Of a stretch of DNA of 64,000 nt, positions 42,566 through 50,815 are shown in pieces. The DNA lies in contig NZ_JACHMU010000001.1 of the NCBI RefSeq assembly GCF_014205075.1, positions 1,302,001-1,366,000 of the forward strand. The letters run 5' to 3'. The stretch comes from Microbacterium ginsengiterrae. Its GTDB lineage: Bacteria; Actinomycetota; Actinomycetes; Actinomycetales; Microbacteriaceae. The position numbers and the translations under genes are program-made. How positions within the stretch are numbered: the first letter of the stretch is position 1; every line of letters begins with the position of its first letter. The notes under the pieces were generated by a model. It was not told the origin of the DNA, ran no database searches, and saw only the letters and a program-made list of their open reading frames with translations.

Positions 42566-44983
42566 TCAGACCTCGGCGTCGATGCGGCGGCGACGGCGCG
42601 CGGCGGCGAAGAGACCACCGGCGACGAGCATCATGAACCCGAGCAGAGCGGCCGCAGTGGGCAGCTCCGCACCGGTCTGACTCAGCTCGTCGGGCGTCGA
42701 CGTGCCACTGCCGCTGTCGCTGCCGGAGCCGGCGCCGTCAGCGGGCGTGCCGCCCGTGCCGCCGCCGGGGGTGCTGTCGGATGCCTCGCGGACGGCGACC
42801 GTGCTCTCGCTCGTGACCGAGCCGTCGCGGTAGCCGTCGAGCGAGCCGGTGACCGTGACGCTCACGCGTGCACCGACGGCATCCGCGGGGATGACGAAGG
42901 TGTCGGAGCCTGCCGGTCGGGCGGCGCGCTGCACGGAGTTCCCATCCGCGGGGTCGACGACGACGCCGTCGAGTGCCCACTCGTAGGACAGGCTGGTTCC
43001 CTCCGGCCACCCCTCGGAGGAGACGGTGAGGGTTTCGCCGACGACGGCGTCACCGGAGATGGCGGGCGCCTGCGACGGGAGCACCTTCTCCACGACATCC
43101 AGTTCGGCGACGCAGTCAGCGCAGCTCGCTCCGGGGCTCGTGGACGACGCGGTCGCCGCGACGGTACCGCCCGGGGCGGACTCGGTGATCGTCGCGGTGA
43201 ACGACAGAGTGGCAGTCGCGCCGACCGCGGTCTGCGGCACGACCCAGGTGAGGGTCGTGCCGTCGAGCGTCGCCTCGGCGGGGACGTCGAGCACGGCGCT
43301 CTCGAGCAGCTGTGCGACATCGACCGAGACCGACGTCGAGGCGAGCGCCACGCGGCCGGTGTTCTCCGCGGTCAGATCGAACTGCACGCTCTCGCCCACG
43401 TTCAGGGGAGCAGAGGCATCCGACGTCAGGGCGAAGAGGGACTTGTCGGGCCAGGCGGGCTTGCCCGGCTCGAGGATCCAGTCGGTCCACAGTGCGTCGA
43501 GGTCGCGGCCGGAGATCTCCGTGGCGAGGGCGAGCAGGTCGGAACCGGAACGGCTCTGGCCGGCGTTGTCGATCTGCCACTGCTCGATCAGGGCGAAGAA
43601 CGCCTCGTCACCCATGGCGACGCGGAGAACCGACCAGAACATGCCGCTGCGCGTGTAGGTCTGGTAGCCGTAGAGGTCGGCGGAGTCGGTCTGCGCGCCC
43701 GGTGCGATCGCCCAGTTGCCGCTGGTCGCGGCGGTGCGGTTCCACGTGCTGAAGTACGACTCCTCGACCGTGGTGGCGCTGGTGCCGAAGCCCTCAGCGG
43801 AGTTGTAGTAGGTCGGCGCCCAGCTCGCCATTCCCTCGCCCATCCAGATGTCGGTCCAGGTGGAAGGGGCGACGTTGTTGCCGTACCACTGGTGCGCGAG
43901 CTCGTGGATGAGCGTGTTGCCGGCGACGGAGTTGACGCTCGGGAAGAACGAGCGGTCCTGCGTCTCGAGCGCGTAGTTGATGGCCCGGGGGACGGTCTTG
44001 ACGATCACGCCGGTGCTGTTGCCAGGGTACGGACCGTAGATCGACTCCAGGTTCTGCGTCATGGGCTCCAGCAGGGCGATGCGGTCGCGGACCCTGTTCT
44101 TGTCGGAGGTGGTCAGGCCGGAGTCGATGAACGACCACGACGGGATGACGCGGCCGTCGGTGAGGGTGATGGATCCCTCGACGACTTCGTAGCGGCCGAT
44201 GCCGATGACGACGAGCTCCGAGGCCATCTGCTCGTCCTGGCGCCAGGTCCACGTGGTGCGCCCCGTGCCGGCGGAAGACTCCTTCATGACCAGCTCACCG
44301 TTGCTGGCTACGGCTCCGGGCCCCTCGACGCCGTTCACGTCGGCGAGGACGCTGGGCGCATCGACGGTGATCGTGTAGGTGGCCTTGTCGCCGGGGGTGT
44401 TGTTGTGGGGGAAGGCGGTCATCATGCCGATCGGCTGCCCGAGCAGCATCGCGCCGTCGTTCGTGCCGCTCCAGCCTTCCTGGCTGCCGTCCGCGTCGAT
44501 GTGGTGCTGCGGGACACCGCTGTAGTTGACCGTGACGGTGAACTCGTCCTCCACGGGCGTCGCCGGGGTGATGACAAGCTTGTACTTGATCGCCGTAGGC
44601 TCGACGATGCGGGTCCACGTCGCCGGCTGCCCGTCGACGAAGACGCTGTCGATGTTCAGGCCCTCGAAGTCGAGCGAGAAAGAACGAAGAGGCGTGAGGG
44701 CGCGAGCGGTCATCGTCATGGATGCCGCGTCGAACTCTCCGGTGATGACACCGCCGGCGACGCCCGTCGGGCTCCAGGCGATGTCGATGTCGTAGTCGAG
44801 TGCGTCGTATCCGCCGTTGCCGACGTTCGGGAACACCGCGTCGCCGGCCGTTTGCGGTCCGTCGATCGGGTCACCGTGCGCGACGGCGGGGGCGGCGGTG
44901 GCGAGGAGGGCGCCGGCGACCAGCGTCGAGACCAGGGAGGTCGCGAGCAGCCGTCGGCGCGGGGAGGAGGGTAGGCGTGTCAT
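42566..44983 (-). CDS. Secreted cell-wall-anchored M1 family aminopeptidase
   Basis: An 805-residue zinc metallopeptidase. Signal peptide at 1-36 (RRRLLATSLVSTLVAGALLATAAPAVAHG), N-terminal beta domain, then the gluzincin catalytic domain with HELAHQWYGN (His360, Glu361, His364) and WTDIWMGEGMASW (third ligand Glu). The usual GAMEN exopeptidase motif is not obvious; the comparable segment is FPSVNSVAGNTL. C-terminal beta-sandwich/Ig-like repeats (about 515-735) precede a Gly/Ser/Asp-rich linker. The sorting signal is LSQTG (767-771), a hydrophobic span and RRRRR. LSQTG is a variant of LPxTG, so a sortase probably anchors it to the wall. Confidence 0.9.
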   Translation of the reverse strand: MTRLPSSPRRRLLATSLVSTLVAGALLATAAPAVAHGDPIDGPQTAGDAVFPNVGNGGYDALDYDIDIAWSPTGVAGGVITGEFDAASMTMTARALTPLRSFSLDFEGLNIDSVFVDGQPATWTRIVEPTAIKYKLVITPATPVEDEFTVTVNYSGVPQHHIDADGSQEGWSGTNDGAMLLGQPIGMMTAFPHNNTPGDKATYTITVDAPSVLADVNGVEGPGAVASNGELVMKESSAGTGRTTWTWRQDEQMASELVVIGIGRYEVVEGSITLTDGRVIPSWSFIDSGLTTSDKNRVRDRIALLEPMTQNLESIYGPYPGNSTGVIVKTVPRAINYALETQDRSFFPSVNSVAGNTLIHELAHQWYGNNVAPSTWTDIWMGEGMASWAPTYYNSAEGFGTSATTVEESYFSTWNRTAATSGNWAIAPGAQTDSADLYGYQTYTRSGMFWSVLRVAMGDEAFFALIEQWQIDNAGQSRSGSDLLALATEISGRDLDALWTDWILEPGKPAWPDKSLFALTSDASAPLNVGESVQFDLTAENTGRVALASTSVSVDVAQLLESAVLDVPAEATLDGTTLTWVVPQTAVGATATLSFTATITESAPGGTVAATASSTSPGASCADCVAELDVVEKVLPSQAPAISGDAVVGETLTVSSEGWPEGTSLSYEWALDGVVVDPADGNSVQRAARPAGSDTFVIPADAVGARVSVTVTGSLDGYRDGSVTSESTVAVREASDSTPGGGTGGTPADGAGSGSDSGSGTSTPDELSQTGAELPTAAALLGFMMLVAGGLFAAARRRRRIDAEV

Positions 44984-45156
44984 GAATGCTTTCGGGTAGT
45001 CCGTGGGGGCGAAGGCGACAGGGTCACGTCGGCATGGCGCGGCGCACGGGCTCGTGACCCGCGCGGGTGGTGCGCACGCTCACCATAGGGGTGCTGTGTT
45101 TCCGGCATATATCGCGGCGGCGGCATCGCGCCGCATCGCGCCTCGGGGCCCTGGCC

Positions 45157-45162
45157 TAGACT
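45157..45162 (+). promoter_or_regulatory. -10 element of the frameshifted small gene
   Basis: TAGACT in CTGGCCTAGACTCGGCGC, about 28 nt before the ATG at 45190, with GAGGAGGA (45178-45185) as ribosome site between them. No good -35 hexamer is seen. Confidence 0.4.
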
Positions 45163-45189
45163 CGGCGCACGACAGTCGAGGAGGACCGG

Positions 45190-45439
45190 ATGACGACTCG
45201 CCGATCCCGTCGCACTGCGCGAGGCGATGCCGCGCGAGACCGATGCGGCCGACGGCCAGGCCGAGGTGCGTCTGCCGCCGTTCGACGTGTTCACCACCGA
45301 GTACTCCGACGCGGAGCAGGCGACTCTGCGCAGCGCACTCGCGTCGGCATCGGTCGGCGTCGGCGAGCTGTTCGACGCTGACGCGCTGTACGCGGCGATG
45401 GCGAGCGACGGTCCGTGCGCGGGTGACCTGACGCGATGA
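45190..45439 (+). pseudogene. Small hypothetical gene with apparent +1 frameshift near its start
   Basis: A strong ribosome site GAGGAGGA precedes ATG (45190), but that frame gives only an Arg-rich, shadow-like peptide. The next frame, from 45197 to the TGA at 45437-45439, has normal codon use and reads LADPVALREAMPRETDAADG, then LPPFDVFTTEYSDAEQ and GELFDADALYAAMASDG. Removing one base around 45196 would fuse the start to this frame as MTLADPVALREAM. An internal ATG at 45227 would make a 70-residue product without ribosome site. Either a recent frameshift, a sequencing error or programmed slippage; protein family unknown. Confidence 0.55.
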
Positions 45440-45449
45440 GACGGTGGCG

Positions 45450-45938
45450 TCACCCGGCGATCGTTCGGCCCTGCTCGAACCGGGCCTGTGCCCGATCGCC
45501 GCGACGGCCGGCGTCCGCGAGCGCGGTGGCCTTCGCGAGCCCCATCTCCCGCGTGGCGACGTAGATGCTCTCGGCGCGTTCGACGAGGAACGTCTCGTGC
45601 CAGACGCCGACGGCGCCCGGCGCCTTGCGGGCGGCCTTGTTGAACGCCGTCCACGCCGGCCGATGCTCCTGAGCCGGCGCGGAGGCGTAGGCGTAGAGCT
45701 TCGGGACCGACGACCAGTACTGCACGACATACGGTCCGCCGCGGCCGAACAGCAGCTCGTAGCCGAGGAAGCCGGAATCCTCGTCGCGGGACAGCTCTCG
45801 CAGCATCCGGGGCATGGCGAAGAACGCCGGGAGCCACAGGTCGGGGCGCCACCAGCGGTTGATCTGCATCCCGATGTGGAAGACGACGAGCTCGCCTTCG
45901 TGGTGATGGGTCATGCGGCCCGCGTTGATCTTCGTCAT
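45450..45938 (-). CDS. DUF4188 domain-containing protein
   Basis: A 162-residue protein covering the DUF4188 domain: GRMTHHHEGELVVFHIGMQINRWWRPDLWLPAFFAMPRMLREL, then GPYVVQYWSSVPKLYAYA, EHRPAWTAFNKAAR and GVWHETFLVERAESIYV. The fold is predicted to be a dimeric alpha-beta barrel like antibiotic-biosynthesis monooxygenases or heme-degrading proteins; a His/Trp-rich pocket is conserved. Enzyme activity is not known. ATG at 45936-45938 is chosen because the longer frame runs through the operator. Divergent from the MerR regulator, which probably controls it. Confidence 0.85.
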   Translation of the reverse strand: MTKINAGRMTHHHEGELVVFHIGMQINRWWRPDLWLPAFFAMPRMLRELSRDEDSGFLGYELLFGRGGPYVVQYWSSVPKLYAYASAPAQEHRPAWTAFNKAARKAPGAVGVWHETFLVERAESIYVATREMGLAKATALADAGRRGDRAQARFEQGRTIAG

Positions 45939-45953
45939 GGTATCTTCCGATCG

Positions 45954-45990
45954 GATAGTGGGACTATCCATAATGGATAGCGGTACTATC
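45954..45990. promoter_or_regulatory. Tandem MerR-type operator between DUF4188 and MerR genes
   Basis: Two palindromic sites 22 nt apart: GATAGT-GGG-ACTATC (45954-45968, perfect arms) and GATAG-CGGTA-CTATC (45976-45990). The whole forms a larger palindrome (GATAGT...CTATCC / GGATAG...ACTATC). Position and symmetry fit control of both divergent genes by the MerR regulator. Confidence 0.75.
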
Positions 45991-46007
45991 GAAGTCAAGA
46001 GGTGGCC

Positions 46008-46622
46008 ATGAAGATCTCAGAACTGTCGGCGAGGAGCGGCGTCGCCGTGCCGACGATCAAGTACTACCTGCGCGAGCGGTTGCTGCCCGAGGGTGAGCGC
46101 AGCGCACCGACGCAGGCCTCGTATGACGACGCCCACGTGCAGCGCCTCGGTGTGATCCGTGCGCTCATCGCGGCGGGCGTCAGTATCGCCGAGATCAGGC
46201 GCGTCGTGGCGACGCTCGACAGTCCGCCCGAGAGCGCCCATGAACTGCTCGGGGCCGCGCACGCGGCGATCACCCCGACCGAGGACGACACTCCCGACCT
46301 CACCGCAGCCGAGGAGCTGGTGGCGGGACTCGGATGGAAGCCGGGGATGACCGACCCGGCCGTGCTGCGTGCCGTCGCACGGGCATTGAACGGTCTGTCG
46401 TCGGCCGGGTTCGAGGTGCCGCGCGACGTCATGGCGACGTACCTGGCGAGCGTCCGCGCGATCGCGGACGCGGAGATCGCCGGCGTTCCGAGCTCATCGC
46501 CCGAGGTGGCGGTGCAGTACGTCGTTCTCGGTTCGGCGCTCGTGGAGCCGTTGCTGCTGGCTCTGCGGCGGGTGGCGCAGCAGGTCGCCTCCGCCGAGCG
46601 GTTCGGCGCCGAGGGGCTCTGA
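46008..46622 (+). CDS. MerR family transcriptional regulator
   Basis: A 204-residue regulator with the MerR winged helix at about 1-70: MKISELSARSGVAVPTIKYYLRERLLPEGERSAPTQASYDDAHVQRLGVIRALIAAGVSIAEIRRVV. A helical C-terminal domain (about 90-204) lacks Cys residues, so the signal is probably an organic molecule and not a metal. ATG at 46008 with AGAGGTGG upstream is preferred; a GTG at 46002 is in frame. Divergent from the DUF4188 gene. Confidence 0.9.
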   Translation: MKISELSARSGVAVPTIKYYLRERLLPEGERSAPTQASYDDAHVQRLGVIRALIAAGVSIAEIRRVVATLDSPPESAHELLGAAHAAITPTEDDTPDLTAAEELVAGLGWKPGMTDPAVLRAVARALNGLSSAGFEVPRDVMATYLASVRAIADAEIAGVPSSSPEVAVQYVVLGSALVEPLLLALRRVAQQVASAERFGAEGL

Positions 46623-46674
46623 ACCGACGGGCTCGGGTCAGCGCCCCCGAACCGACGGGCGGGTCAGCGCCGCC
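46621..46674. repeat. Tandem duplication at the merR-bioY junction
   Basis: GAACCGACGGGCTCGGGTCAGCGC at 46621-46644 is repeated, minus two bases, at 46649-46670. The second copy contains the bioY stop codon (TCA, 46664-46666), and the first carries the same TCA outside any gene. Confidence 0.65.
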
Positions 46675-47254
46675 CGGCGCGGTCGATGATCCGCCACGTC
46701 GTCGGCAGAAGGGCGGACATGGCGAGGATCTTGAGGGCGTCGCCGATGAGGAACGGCAGGACGCCGAGGGTGAGTGCCGTCGCGAGGTCGACGCCGAGGA
46801 ACCCGGCGAGCCACGGCACTCCGCATGCGTAGATCGTGAGTGAACCGAGCGTGGCGAGGCCGATGGTCGACCAGGCGTTGCGGTCGGAGCGGCGACGGGC
46901 GAGGGTGCCGACCAGGGCGGCGGCCGCGACGTATCCGACGATGTAGCCGAACGACGAGAAGGCCCAGCCGAACGAGCCGCCGGCGAACAGGGGGACCCCG
47001 ATCGCCCCGAGTGCCAGGTAGAGGCCGGCGCTCGCGGTGCCGCGGAGCGGACCGAGGGTCGCGCCGGTGAGCAGGACGGCGAAGGTCGCAAGCGACAGCG
47101 GCACCGGCGTGAAGGGCAAGGGGATGACGATGAATCCCGCGACGGCGATGAAAGCCGTGCCCGCCAACGTGAGGAGCACGTCGCGCGCCGCGGCGCCGGG
47201 GATGAGATCGGCGAGCACCGGTGAGCGGTCGGGGTGGGTGGCGATGGCGGACAT
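46664..47254 (-). CDS. bioY: Biotin transporter BioY
   Basis: A 196-residue S-component of an energy-coupling-factor biotin importer. Six membrane segments are visible; the family pattern is PLPFTPVPLSLATFAVLLTGATLGPLRGTASAGLYLALGAIGVPLFAGGS followed by FSSFGYIVGYVAAAALVG. The ATG at 47252-47254 is preferred, with AGGAGG 6-11 nt upstream. bioM and bioN genes are not adjacent, so it may use ECF modules from elsewhere or act alone. Divergent from a TetR regulator, across a 26-nt palindrome of BioQ type. Confidence 0.92.
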   Translation of the reverse strand: MSAIATHPDRSPVLADLIPGAAARDVLLTLAGTAFIAVAGFIVIPLPFTPVPLSLATFAVLLTGATLGPLRGTASAGLYLALGAIGVPLFAGGSFGWAFSSFGYIVGYVAAAALVGTLARRRSDRNAWSTIGLATLGSLTIYACGVPWLAGFLGVDLATALTLGVLPFLIGDALKILAMSALLPTTWRIIDRAGRR

Positions 47255-47272
47255 GGTTCCTCCTGGCATCCT

Positions 47273-47298
47273 GAACACTGTTCACCTGAACAGCGTTC
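47273..47298. promoter_or_regulatory. BioQ-type operator in the bioY-bioQ intergenic region
   Basis: Near-perfect 26-nt palindrome built of two half-operators, GAACA-C-TGTTC (47273-47283) and GAAC-AGC-GTTC (47288-47298), 15 nt apart. Each has TGAAC-N3-GTT spacing like the TGAAC-N3-GTTAC site reported for actinobacterial BioQ. It overlaps the start regions of both divergent genes. Confidence 0.8.
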
Positions 47299-47312
47299 TG
47301 TACGATAGCAGG

Positions 47313-47918
47313 ATGAACGCCGCGCCCGCACCTGCCCGCAATGACAAGAGCGCCGTCGTCGATGCCGCCATGCGCGTGCTGAGCGAGAACGGCTTGCCCG
47401 GCCTGTCGATGCGCAGGATCGCCGATGAGCTCGATGTGCAGGTCAGCGCGTTGTACTGGCACTTCCCGAACAAGCAGGCCCTTCTCGCCGCCGTGAGCGA
47501 CCGGATCGTCGGGGATGCGGACGCGACCTCGGGTTCCGAGGGGATCGCGGCCGCCGACGCCGAGGTCGTCGCCGCGCGGCTGCGCGACCGGCTGCTCGCC
47601 CACCGGGACGGCGCGGAGATCGTGTCGAGCTCGCTCGCGCTCGGGCTTCTCTCGCTGCCGGCGCATGTGGACCTCGCGCGCGCGGGCCGCGAGCTCGGGC
47701 TGGACGATGCGGCGGCCGAGACCGCCGCCGACACCGTGGTGCACTACGTGATCGGGTACACCTTCCACGAGCAGCAACGGCTGTACGCGGCCGTCGTGGG
47801 CGCCGCTGATGCCTCGGTCGACCTCGCGCCGGGGCAGGTCGATGAGCGCGGCGGATCGTTCGATGCCGGCCTCCGGATGATCGTCGCCGGCATCCGCGCC
47901 ACCGCCGGGGTCAGCTGA
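47313..47918 (+). CDS. bioQ: TetR family regulator, probable biotin regulator BioQ
   Basis: A 201-residue TetR-type repressor. The N-terminal HTH reads VVDAAMRVLSENGLPGLSMRRIADELDVQVSALYWHFPNKQALLAAVSDRIV (about 17-67); the TetR_C-like ligand domain ends with HYVIGYTFHEQQRL and an Asp/Gly-rich tail. It starts at ATG 47313, 15 nt after its palindrome, and is divergent from bioY. BioQ proteins repress biotin genes in actinobacteria that lack a DNA-binding BirA. The neighbourhood and the TGAAC-N3-GTTC sites support this identity. Confidence 0.75.
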   Translation: MNAAPAPARNDKSAVVDAAMRVLSENGLPGLSMRRIADELDVQVSALYWHFPNKQALLAAVSDRIVGDADATSGSEGIAAADAEVVAARLRDRLLAHRDGAEIVSSSLALGLLSLPAHVDLARAGRELGLDDAAAETAADTVVHYVIGYTFHEQQRLYAAVVGAADASVDLAPGQVDERGGSFDAGLRMIVAGIRATAGVS

Positions 47919-47932
47919 GCCCGAGGTTCTTG

Positions 47933-48310
47933 TCAGCGGTCGCCGACGTACGCGATCGCCTCGACCTCGACGGTGAATCCGCCCGCGAGTGCGATGCCGA
48001 AGGTGCTGCGTGCGGGGCGGTGATCGCCGAAGAACGCCGCGTATTCCTCGTTGAAGATGGCGAAGTTGTCGATGTCGGTGAGCAGGCACATGGTGCGGAC
48101 GACATCAGTGATCTCGGCGCCACCCTCGGCGAGGACTGCCCTGAGATTGGCGAGAGCCTGCCGCGTCTGTTCGCGGAAGTCGCTTGGTGTCACTCCGGTG
48201 GCGGCGTTCAGTCCGACCTGTCCCGCAGTGTGGATGTAGTCGCCGGTCCGAACGGCCTGGGAGTAGTGCCCGCCGGGGGCCGGGGCGTCGGAGGTGTGAA
48301 GAAGTTGCAT
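47933..48310 (-). CDS. RidA family protein (reactive imine/enamine deaminase)
   Basis: A 125-residue YjgF/YER057c/UK114 protein that hydrolyses enamine/imine intermediates such as 2-aminoacrylate, released by PLP enzymes. Conserved features: GGHYSQAVRTGDYIHTAGQVGL near 13-34, the active-site Arg101 in ARSTFG and Glu115 in VEVEAIAYV. It is the last gene of the nine-gene minus-strand string that starts at 55909 and follows the M20 gene by 11 nt. Presence next to a PLP enzyme suggests it removes a toxic intermediate of that pathway. Confidence 0.93.
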   Translation of the reverse strand: MQLLHTSDAPAPGGHYSQAVRTGDYIHTAGQVGLNAATGVTPSDFREQTRQALANLRAVLAEGGAEITDVVRTMCLLTDIDNFAIFNEEYAAFFGDHRPARSTFGIALAGGFTVEVEAIAYVGDR

Positions 48311-48321
48311 GGGAGGTCCTC

Positions 48322-49593
48322 TCAGTTGTCGGTGTCGATGGGGCTGGAGCAGAAGTCGAGCGCGATGCGGGCATACATCTTTGCCGCCTGGTGAATGCTG
48401 TCCACGCTCACGTACTCGTTGGGGCCGTGCGCGCAGGTGAGAACGCCGGGGCCGAAGGAAGGAAGCGTCGGGATGCCCAGCTGTGAGTACCAGGGCGCGT
48501 CGGTGCCCCCGGGAAACACCGACAGCGGTGGGGCTTCGCCGAGCACGTCGGCCGCTGCGCGCTGCGTCGCGGCCACGAGTGGATGCTCCGCGTCGAGCTC
48601 GCTCCACGGGATCCAGTCGAGTCCCTCTTCGAAGTGGTACTCGACCTGGAGTTCGGGGTCCGCGGTGCGGCACGCGTCCAGCCAGCGATCCAGTGCCTCG
48701 GCGACCTCCTCGCGCGTCTGACCGGGGACCGTGCGCAGGTCGCACGCGAACTCGGCGCGACCGGGGACCACGCCGAAGAAGGTGCCGCCGTCGATCATGA
48801 CACCGGTGTTCAGCGTCGGGCCCACCTGACCGAGCGGGTGCGGCGTGAACGGCAGATCGAGTTCCGCCCCGATGCGGAGCATGAGGTCAGCGAGTTTCAG
48901 GGAGGCATTCACAGACGGCATGCGATCCGAGAGGCTCGAGTGCATCTGGGTACCCTGCACGATCACGCGGAAGCCGCAGACGCCGCGGGAGACGAGGTGG
49001 ATCCCCTGCCAGTCGTGTTCCCAGCCGCTCGGCTCACCGATGAGAATCGCGTCGACGTCGGAGACGTGCGGGGCGACGAACTTGGCGCCGAGTTGCGCAC
49101 CGGCCTCCTCATCGGCGATCAGTCCGAGCACGAGGTCGCCGGCGAGCGCTGCTCCGGACGCCCGCAGCGCGTAGGCGGCGAAGATCATGGCGGCGACGGC
49201 GCCTTTCATGTCGGTGGCCCCGAGTCCATACAGGATGCCGTCCTCGACAATCGCCTCAAGCGGCGGCTTGCGCCACAGTTCGCGGGCCTCTCCGATGGGC
49301 TTGGTGTCGACGTGACCGTTCAGCATGAGGTTCGCACCGCCGCCGGTGCCACGCATCCGGGCGATCATGCTCGGGCGGTCCTCGGTCGGTCCGATGATTG
49401 TGATGTCCTCGTCGAGGCCCATCCGGGTGAGCGTCGAACGCAGAAACGCAACGATCTCGCGCTCGTCGCCATACGGCGGGATCTGGCTGTTGATGGCGAT
49501 GAGATCGTGTACGAGATCGATCAGCTCGTCGGCGTGGGCGTCGAGGAACTCATCGATGCTGCGGACATCGACGGGTGTGGTGTGCGTGGTCAT
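48322..49593 (-). CDS. M20 family deacylase/peptidase (ArgE/DapE-like)
   Basis: A 423-residue metallo-hydrolase that cleaves an amide bond (N-acyl amino acid or small peptide). Metal and catalytic residues: GHVDTKP with His94 and Asp96, GATDMKG with Asp128, DEEAG with Glu162-Glu163, GEPSG, and CAHGPNEY with the last His. The dimerisation domain is about 200-310. ATG at 49591-49593 overlaps the PLP enzyme stop as ATGA. In this operon it could remove an acyl group before the PLP enzyme acts; exact substrate unknown. Confidence 0.9.
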   Translation of the reverse strand: MTTHTTPVDVRSIDEFLDAHADELIDLVHDLIAINSQIPPYGDEREIVAFLRSTLTRMGLDEDITIIGPTEDRPSMIARMRGTGGGANLMLNGHVDTKPIGEARELWRKPPLEAIVEDGILYGLGATDMKGAVAAMIFAAYALRASGAALAGDLVLGLIADEEAGAQLGAKFVAPHVSDVDAILIGEPSGWEHDWQGIHLVSRGVCGFRVIVQGTQMHSSLSDRMPSVNASLKLADLMLRIGAELDLPFTPHPLGQVGPTLNTGVMIDGGTFFGVVPGRAEFACDLRTVPGQTREEVAEALDRWLDACRTADPELQVEYHFEEGLDWIPWSELDAEHPLVAATQRAAADVLGEAPPLSVFPGGTDAPWYSQLGIPTLPSFGPGVLTCAHGPNEYVSVDSIHQAAKMYARIALDFCSSPIDTDN

Positions 49594-50756
49594 GCGCTGA
49601 TCCTCTCCAGGGGGAAGGTCTCGAGTACGGCGTCGACGCCTGCGAGCAATCGCTCGACGTCGGAGTGAGTGTTGAGCACGTGGAACGAGGCGCGCACGCG
49701 CCCATCGCCGCCCCATACGAGCACGCCCTCGTCCGCCAACGCACGGGCGAAGCGTTCGCCGGCGGGATGCAGGAACGCGACGTTGCCCGCACGTCGGTCA
49801 GGGTCGCGGGGGGTGATGACCTCGAGCCCCCGCCTCTCCAGCCCGTCGATCGCCGCGCCGGCGAGGACGCTGGAGTGGGCCTCAACCCGGTCGATCCCGA
49901 GGTCGAGAATCGTGTCGATGCCCGCGCCCAGTCCAGCGATGTCGGCGAGAGCGGGGGCGCCCATCTGGAAGCGCGTTCCGTCCGCGTTCCAATTGATCTC
50001 GTCGAATCGACGGTCGGTGAACATGTTCTCCAGCGATCGCCATCCGACCGAACCCGGCTCGAAGTCCGGCAGGCGATCGCGATTCCAGACGACCGCCCCG
50101 ACGCCGTAGGGGCCGAGTGTCCACTTGTAGGAAGCGGTCACCGTCAGTGCCGCGTACTCGACGTCGACGTCGATGACCCCGAGCGAGTGGGACACGTCGA
50201 CGAGGAACGGGATACCCTGCTGCTCGGCGAAGGCGCCGAGCTCATTGAGATCGTGGCGGAGGCCGCTGACGTAGCCGACGTGGCTGACGGCGATGGCGAC
50301 CGTGCGCTCATCGCAGGCCTCGATGATGGAGGAAGCCGGCATCTCCCAGTCCTCCTGGCGCGGCACGACGCGCACCTCGAGTCCGTATCTGCGCAGTCGT
50401 AGGAACGGCGCGAAGACAGCGGGGTGCTCGTATTCATTGATCACGATGTTGTCGCCGGGCTTCCACGACCAGCCGTTGGCGATCGCACTCCAGGCAGTGG
50501 ACGCGTCGCCGAGCAGGCCGACCTCGGCCGCGTCTCGGCCGGTGAGGCGCGCGATGCCGGCACGGGTGTGGCTTTCTGCGGCGTAAAGGAAGTCCCGACC
50601 GCCCTCGCCCAGGCTCTTCGCGCGGTACGACTGGACGATGGCGTCCTCGACACGCTTCACGGCGGGCGAGTGCGCGCCCCAGTACAGATAGGCCTCGTCG
50701 CCGAGGTTGAGAAAGTTGCTCGCGTCGAGCAGGGGAGCGGCCCCGATAAGCGACAT
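49590..50756 (-). CDS. Class V aminotransferase-fold PLP-dependent enzyme
   Basis: A 388-residue PLP enzyme of the cysteine desulfurase/kynureninase fold. The Schiff-base Lys is Lys211 in TASYKWTLGPYG, and Asp187 in FLVDVSHSLG binds the pyridine N. VINEYEHPAVFAPF (about 105-118) and the Arg-rich C-terminal GGDGRVRASFHVLNTHSDVERLL complete the pattern. Reaction could be transamination, desulfurisation, beta-elimination or epimerisation. A RidA gene two positions downstream points to an elimination or imine-releasing reaction. It starts with ATG at 50754-50756, 60 nt after the mutarotase-like gene. Confidence 0.85.
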   Translation of the reverse strand: MSLIGAAPLLDASNFLNLGDEAYLYWGAHSPAVKRVEDAIVQSYRAKSLGEGGRDFLYAAESHTRAGIARLTGRDAAEVGLLGDASTAWSAIANGWSWKPGDNIVINEYEHPAVFAPFLRLRRYGLEVRVVPRQEDWEMPASSIIEACDERTVAIAVSHVGYVSGLRHDLNELGAFAEQQGIPFLVDVSHSLGVIDVDVEYAALTVTASYKWTLGPYGVGAVVWNRDRLPDFEPGSVGWRSLENMFTDRRFDEINWNADGTRFQMGAPALADIAGLGAGIDTILDLGIDRVEAHSSVLAGAAIDGLERRGLEVITPRDPDRRAGNVAFLHPAGERFARALADEGVLVWGGDGRVRASFHVLNTHSDVERLLAGVDAVLETFPLERISA

Positions 50757-50815
50757 ATGTGATCCCTGGTTGTGGTGCGGTCGGGTGTGGGGACGATGGA
50801 GGGTGTTGGAGCTGA

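Noticed and set aside
45190..45381. Frame from the ATG with strong ribosome site as a normal 63-residue gene
   Set aside because: The product is Arg-rich with shadow-type codon use; the neighbouring frame carries the coding signal, so I annotated a frameshift instead.
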